Shown piece after piece: positions 60,077-64,000 of a DNA stretch of 64,000 nt. The position numbers were made by a program, and so were the translations under genes. Numbering within the stretch: position 1 is the stretch's first letter; every line of letters begins with the position of its first letter. The notes beneath the pieces are model-generated. The model was given only the letters and a program-made list of their open reading frames with translations. It searched no databases and was not told the DNA's origin. The stretch comes from JAIXWP01 sp964428835. Its GTDB lineage: Bacteria; Bacteroidota; Bacteroidia; Flavobacteriales_D; Sanyastnellaceae. The stretch covers positions 5,980-69,979 of the forward strand of contig CAYRZQ010000016.1 in the NCBI GenBank assembly GCA_964428835.1, read 5' to 3'.

Positions 60077-62031
60077 TTTGATTTATTATTATTTATCCTA
60101 ATTCTATATTGAATACCGAAAAAACGTTGAGGCATGGCATAACTTCTGACAGATTGAAATGCCACATTAGTCGCATTATCACATGTAAATAAAATACTGT
60201 GACTGCACCGAGCACCGTCATGATTAAAGCCAACGTAGCCATTCAAGAGGTAATAAGATTCCAGTGCGAAGCGTGGATTATTCTCTTCATTGGTAAAACG
60301 AACGTCGATATAACGAGCATCTAAACCAACTTCTAGCCATGCAAATTGATATTCAACATGCCCAAACAAAGTGTGCTCAGGCGTGTATATCATCTGAAAA
60401 CTCTCATGCTGTCCAGTGTTGCGCCCCTCTGATAAAGTCCCCTTCCATTGCACTCGAGCGCCGAATCGATGTTTGTTTATTTCATAAAAAAACTCACTCA
60501 TGACACCCATATACTGTATGTCAACTTCTTTATAATTAATAGGAGTCCATTCGGGAATTGGTACCCATTGAATCCATTGATTTACGCGCTGAATGCCAGC
60601 ATCCGCAAGAATATTCCATTCGATATTTTTTTCTTTTAGTAAAGACCAATTCAGCTCCAAGCTTCCATGATTCCCCTGCTCCGGAAGAAGGTTAGGATTG
60701 CCAGTGGGAACCCAAAAACGTTCATTAAAATCTGGCGCTCTAAAGCGGTGAGCAAATGCAATTCGGATATTCGGTATGAAATATTTTATGTCGTTTCCTT
60801 GAAAATAAAACTCTCCACCATAACTTGGCTTAGTTGATAATTCTGTTCTATTTTCTTGATATCCGAAAATGGAAAACTTCGAAAAGTAATTTTCCAAATG
60901 AAGAGAGTATGATAAATGTAAACTCTGAAACGGTTCGCGCTTCCTTCCTCCCGCATAATTCGAATTTTTGACGTCAACATTAAAATTTCTCACATCAATA
61001 TGAAATCGATGTAATCCATTTGAGCTGCGAGGCTTCCAGATAATACTCTGCATACCTACATCGGTGCGAAGCCGAGAATCGATACTTAAGACATCAGCAC
61101 CTGCAAATGCCCGGTCTGTAAAGCGCACGAACTCACGATTGTGCGCGAGATTCAACTCTATAGGGGATGATGCTAAAAAATATCTCTTTGAAGAAATACG
61201 ATAGCCAACCGTAAGATTACCTCTTATTAAACTATCCCTTTGAGCTGCGGTGCCAATGCCTCGAGAACCCATTAATTCTGGAATACTATTAGTGCGCACT
61301 TGATACCATAATTGTGCTTTGAAGTAAAGGCCTTTTTCGCTACTCCAACTTGCACTTTGCATCACGGCAGCATTGCTACTATTATTGTGATGTTGGAAGA
61401 CTCTAGGATTGCGAATCTGAAAATCATCAATGTATTCAAACTCATTTCGATTGGATTCTTTCAGAACCACCGTTCTAAGTTTTATGCCGAAGAGCGAATA
61501 ATTCGCCAAACCATGCACAAAACTATTTCGCATTGAATTTAGACCAGAACTGATTTCTATTCCATTATTTGAATAAGTAGAATTATCCAATGAAATTGTT
61601 CCACCCAAACCACCCTGTCCTTTTCCGATTAAGTTTTGATTTCCCCGAATACTTGCTTCATCAAATAATGCCATTGGAACGAGTGATAGGTCGGTCAAGC
61701 CAAGGGCAGGATTACTTAGTGGCATGGCATTCCAAAACACCGCCGTGTGATCACTAGCGCTACCATTGATTCTTGCTGTGATGAGGCCTCCGGGTGCACC
61801 GTAGGAAGTGACATTGGCCCAGCCCATCTTTTCAAGAAACCCACCCAAGCTCATGTGAGCATTTCTTTTGAAGAGTAGCGAATCACTTCTAAACTTTAAA
61901 GGACCTGAATGAGAGCGGGCAGCAATAGTTATCTGCGCCATCAATTTTCCTTCGATGAGCGAGTCATTGGGATGTGCCATAAGACACAACGGCAATGCAA
62001 TTGCGATATAACTAATAAGGTGTTTTAACAT
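60073..62031 (-). CDS. btuB: BtuB-like TonB-dependent cobalamin receptor
   Basis: The 652-residue protein has a signal peptide (ISYIAIALPLCLMAHP), a plug (about 50-160: LGGFLEKMGWANVTSYGAPGGLITARINGSASDHTAVFWNAMPL, LFDEASIRGNQNLIGKGQGGLGGTISLDN) and a beta barrel with a C-terminal aromatic-rich strand. The plug is shorter than in metal receptors and lacks a carboxypeptidase-regulatory domain. Assignment to vitamin B12 comes from the riboswitch just upstream and the BtuG-like gene downstream. It would need TonB energy from genes not in this window. Confidence 0.85.
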   Translation of the reverse strand: MLKHLISYIAIALPLCLMAHPNDSLIEGKLMAQITIAARSHSGPLKFRSDSLLFKRNAHMSLGGFLEKMGWANVTSYGAPGGLITARINGSASDHTAVFWNAMPLSNPALGLTDLSLVPMALFDEASIRGNQNLIGKGQGGLGGTISLDNSTYSNNGIEISSGLNSMRNSFVHGLANYSLFGIKLRTVVLKESNRNEFEYIDDFQIRNPRVFQHHNNSSNAAVMQSASWSSEKGLYFKAQLWYQVRTNSIPELMGSRGIGTAAQRDSLIRGNLTVGYRISSKRYFLASSPIELNLAHNREFVRFTDRAFAGADVLSIDSRLRTDVGMQSIIWKPRSSNGLHRFHIDVRNFNVDVKNSNYAGGRKREPFQSLHLSYSLHLENYFSKFSIFGYQENRTELSTKPSYGGEFYFQGNDIKYFIPNIRIAFAHRFRAPDFNERFWVPTGNPNLLPEQGNHGSLELNWSLLKEKNIEWNILADAGIQRVNQWIQWVPIPEWTPINYKEVDIQYMGVMSEFFYEINKHRFGARVQWKGTLSEGRNTGQHESFQMIYTPEHTLFGHVEYQFAWLEVGLDARYIDVRFTNEENNPRFALESYYLLNGYVGFNHDGARCSHSILFTCDNATNVAFQSVRSYAMPQRFFGIQYRIRINNNKSK

Positions 62032-62077
62032 ATTACCTGCATCGCTTCTTCCCGAGCGGTGATCGGCTTTTAATGCG

Positions 62078-62253
62078 AGTTGGCAGGTCTTCTGACTTTC
62101 CCAAGACTTGTCTCCTTCCCGCCTATTACGGCAGTGGATGCTGATGTGACAAGTCCCTTTGAAATGGGATTACAGCTGCGGGTACAGTTCACGACTTACA
62201 CGTGATTCCCTATTAATTCCGTTGCATAGCACGATGCTTCGGAAACCATCTAG
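62078..62253 (-). promoter_or_regulatory. Cobalamin riboswitch
   Basis: On the minus strand, AGTCAGAAGACCTGCC (62082-62097) is the characteristic B12 box of the cobalamin aptamer. Further upstream are the conserved TAATCCC (about 62164-62170) and TCCACTGCC (about 62130-62138) core blocks. The element starts near the predicted transcript start and ends about 47 bp before ATG 62031. It should lower btuB-btuG expression when cobalamin is abundant; a short stem (CCGA...TCGG) near the start codon suggests translational control. Confidence 0.9.
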
Positions 62254-62258
62254 CGGTG

Positions 62259-62291
62259 CAAACATAAGAAGTTTTATCTTTGTAATCCAAA
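62259..62291 (-). promoter_or_regulatory. Promoter of the btuB-btuG operon
   Basis: On the minus strand TTTG (62288-62291) and TATGTTTG (62259-62266) are separated by 21 bp, matching the Bacteroidota consensus. Transcription would start near 62253, exactly at the beginning of the riboswitch. Confidence 0.7.
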
Positions 62292-62319
62292 TGGTATAAA
62301 TATTGGCAAGCAAAATTTA

Positions 62320-62748
62320 ATGTCGAGCAAACACAAAATACTTATTAGTCTCCTTTTTGTAGTTTTTACAATAAGTAGTTTTGCTCAATCCATAAATCCA
62401 CAAGACTCCCTGTATTTAGCGCGTTTTCACCGTGAACTTTCAACCACAACGGATCAAAAACTGAAAGTGGACTCCATCTATTATGCCTATTCAGCTAAAA
62501 TTGTCCTCATTGACACTGAAATGAGAAATGTGCAGCAATCCTCACTCAGTGAAGACGAAATCAATCAAAAAGTAACAGCCCTGAACGAGGAAAAAAAATT
62601 ACAGCGCCAGCTGCGTGAACTTGATCTCACAGCTCTCCTAACAGAGGAACAAAAAAAGATTTTCAACGAAAAAATAAAACCCTCCAAACCAGCCGTTCTA
62701 CATTTCGGAATGAACCATGACCGAATGAACTGCGGAGTCTGTAAATAA
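62320..62748 (+). CDS. Small secreted protein, Spy/CpxP-like features
   Basis: The 142-residue product has a signal peptide (ISLLFVVFTISSFAQ). The mature part is helical with a pattern like LTxxQ periplasmic proteins: SEDEINQKVTALNEEKKLQRQLRELDLTALLTEEQKKIFNEKIK (in two blocks). The C terminus MNHDRMNCGVCK contains a His/Met/Cys cluster suited to metal binding. A -7-like TATCTTTG lies at 62275-62282 between it and the divergent btuB promoter. Function is unknown; metal stress sensing is one guess. Confidence 0.65.
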   Translation: MSSKHKILISLLFVVFTISSFAQSINPQDSLYLARFHRELSTTTDQKLKVDSIYYAYSAKIVLIDTEMRNVQQSSLSEDEINQKVTALNEEKKLQRQLRELDLTALLTEEQKKIFNEKIKPSKPAVLHFGMNHDRMNCGVCK

Positions 62749-62753
62749 TAAGG

Positions 62754-63893
62754 TTACCACTCGTCCAAACAGGCATTCAAGTCTCTGGTAATTTCTTCTT
62801 TATTCATATCCTGTCCAATAAACACTATTTCATTCAACCGATCACCATATTTAGGATCCCATCTATTTTCAATAAATTCTCGATTGTCCAAAAAAGAAGC
62901 GTATTGGATTCGCTCGCCAAAGGGCATGCTTGCCCACCAAACACCTGCTTTATCGATTCGAGAAGAGCCGCCGGCCTGTGAAAAATTAACCGCCTCATCG
63001 GGTTTATCTTTCGTCCAAAAAAGTCCCTTAGCGCGAATGATCGTTTGCGGATATTTATCCCTCAGATATTCCCACAACCTCGCTCGGTTGAATGGACGAT
63101 GTTCACGATAAACAAAAGAAGAAATACCATACTCCTCTGTTTCTGGAGTATGATGATCCATTGTTAGCTCGCGTTTCCAACCGGCATTCTCTTGGGCCTG
63201 CTCAAAGTTAAAACGGCCTGTATTTATCACTTGATTTAAATCTACTTTTCCGAAAGAAGATTCAATGATATTCGCCTCAGGATTGAGTTTTTTTAAAGCC
63301 GCCCGAATTACACCAACGGTATCAGCATCTACTAAATCTGTTTTATTCAAAATTATCACATCAGCAAACTCAATTTGATCGGTCAAAAGATTTACGATTG
63401 TTCGGTCGTCGCCTTCCATATTTGTTAGTTGACGATCCTCCAAGCGCTCTGCGCTTCCAAAATCCTTCATGAAGTTGAAACAATCCACAACGGTTACCAT
63501 CGTATCGATATAACTGAATTTGGAAAGATCTATTCCACTTTCCTCATCCACAAAAGAAAAAGTCTGTGCCACGGGCACAGGTTCACTGATACCAGTGCTT
63601 TCGATTAGTAGATAGTCAAATCGGCCCTCTTTGGCCAAGCGCTCCACCTCTATCATTAAATCTTCGCGGAGGGTGCAACAAATGCAGCCATTGCTCATCT
63701 CGACCAACTTTTCTTCTGTCCGTGAAAGAACATTTTGGTCATTCACAAGACGTGCATCAACGTTTACCTCACTCATATCATTGACGATTACCGCCACTTT
63801 CAGCCCCTCTTTATTGTGAAGCACATGATTGAGTAAGGTCGTTTTTCCCGCCCCTAAAAACCCACTTAATACGGTTACTGGTAATTTTTTCAT
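62754..63893 (-). CDS. COG0523/CobW-family GTPase, metallochaperone
   Basis: Start ATG 63893 gives 379 residues (MKKLPVTVLSGFLGAGKTT). Visible are the Walker A GFLGAGKTT, the metal-binding CICC within NGCICCTLRED, ESTGISEP, the guanine-specific NKTDL, and a C-terminal CobW_C domain (SSFVYREHRPF...WKGLFW-like, IRAKGLFW, EIVFIGQDMN). The family includes ZigA/YciC zinc chaperones and CobW; with no cobalt-chelatase gene near and a palindromic operator on its promoter, a zinc-limitation role is the likelier inference. The plus-strand 62320 gene ends 5 bp from its stop. Confidence 0.9.
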   Translation of the reverse strand: MKKLPVTVLSGFLGAGKTTLLNHVLHNKEGLKVAVIVNDMSEVNVDARLVNDQNVLSRTEEKLVEMSNGCICCTLREDLMIEVERLAKEGRFDYLLIESTGISEPVPVAQTFSFVDEESGIDLSKFSYIDTMVTVVDCFNFMKDFGSAERLEDRQLTNMEGDDRTIVNLLTDQIEFADVIILNKTDLVDADTVGVIRAALKKLNPEANIIESSFGKVDLNQVINTGRFNFEQAQENAGWKRELTMDHHTPETEEYGISSFVYREHRPFNRARLWEYLRDKYPQTIIRAKGLFWTKDKPDEAVNFSQAGGSSRIDKAGVWWASMPFGERIQYASFLDNREFIENRWDPKYGDRLNEIVFIGQDMNKEEITRDLNACLDEW

Positions 63894-63903
63894 TGTGTTC
63901 TTA

Positions 63904-63925
63904 TTGCAACATTGTTGCAAATATA
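63904..63925 (-). promoter_or_regulatory. Palindromic operator overlapping the -7 box of the COG0523 gene
   Basis: TTGCAACATTGTTGCAA (63904-63920) is a 7-bp dyad with a 3-bp centre. On the minus strand, TATATTTG (63918-63925) is the -7 box, so the dyad covers the 3' edge of the box and the expected start of transcription. This geometry is that of a repressor, such as a Fur/Zur-family homodimer. Confidence 0.6.
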
Positions 63926-63942
63926 AGGAAAGAACAGGAACA

Positions 63943-64000
63943 AGGGGAACAAGAACAAGAACAAGAACAAGAACAAGAACAAGAACAAGAACAAGAACAA
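63943..64000. repeat. AACAAG hexamer array running off the window
   Basis: About nine near-perfect tandem copies of AACAAG (with GGAACAAGG variants at the start) continue to the last base. The array is likely longer outside the window. Confidence 0.9.

Overview
The window looks like a chromosomal scaffold from a member of the Bacteroidota, most likely a flavobacterium-like (Flavobacteriales) heterotroph. The evidence is: five predicted secreted proteins with type IX secretion (T9SS) C-terminal tails of type A and one with the gliding-associated type B tail; Bacteroidota-type promoters (TAnnTTTG -7 boxes, several with a TTG or TTTG about 20 bp upstream); A-rich translation starts without a clear Shine-Dalgarno; TonB-dependent receptors paired with lipoproteins; and YwqK/MORN-type proteins. 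A 100-N run at 11874-11973 marks it as draft or metagenomic assembly. I saw no rRNA, tRNA, CRISPR array, transposase or integrase.

Layout. 1-3.2 kb: small secreted and membrane proteins of unknown role plus a CIA30-like protein. 3.4-8.7 kb: an accessory islet with an apparent MntA-HepT deletion fusion, a tripartite HipB-HipS-HipT kinase toxin module with a palindromic operator, a RelE-like toxin fragment, a pair of inverted GC-rich palindromes, and a DUF3800 gene lying between two copies of one spacer, the second carrying a severed signal-peptide stub. 8.7-10.9 kb: PaiB-like flavoprotein, an AAC(3)-I-like acetyltransferase and an HD phosphohydrolase, separated by short tandem-repeat arrays. 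10.9-14.2 kb: a His-rich metal (probably zinc) uptake operon. 14.3-19.3 kb: DPP IV-type peptidase, then gcvT-comB-phospholipase C-like operon. 19.4-29.3 kb: large T9SS cargo proteins, including a four-module putative carbohydrate-binding protein divergent from a GH13 amylase. 29.3-31.3 kb: thioesterase, mobA-like and moaC. 31.4-35 kb: PKD/type B cargo and a small type A cargo. 35-40 kb: a four-gene two-component operon. 40-43.5 kb: tricorn-like protease. 43.9-49.8 kb: heavy-metal RND efflux with a fused outer-membrane factor. 49.8-54.5 kb: paaZ, an S41 protease and a coiled-coil membrane protein. 54.8-58 kb: a large Cys/Asp-rich repeat cargo protein. 58-62.3 kb: YitT protein, then a cobalamin-riboswitch-controlled BtuB-BtuG operon. 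62.3-64 kb: a small periplasmic protein and a COG0523 metallochaperone GTPase behind a palindromic operator.

Together the window shows recurrent metal handling (uptake operon, HME-type efflux, COG0523 GTPase, vitamin B12 uptake), surface and secreted polymer use, and one decayed toxin-antitoxin islet. The most unusual signals are the HipBST module beside an MNT-HEPN scar, the duplicated spacer around the DUF3800 gene, the signal-peptide-like segment inside the RND-TolC fusion, and several operator-like palindromes placed exactly on promoter elements. All functions are read from sequence motifs without database searches.
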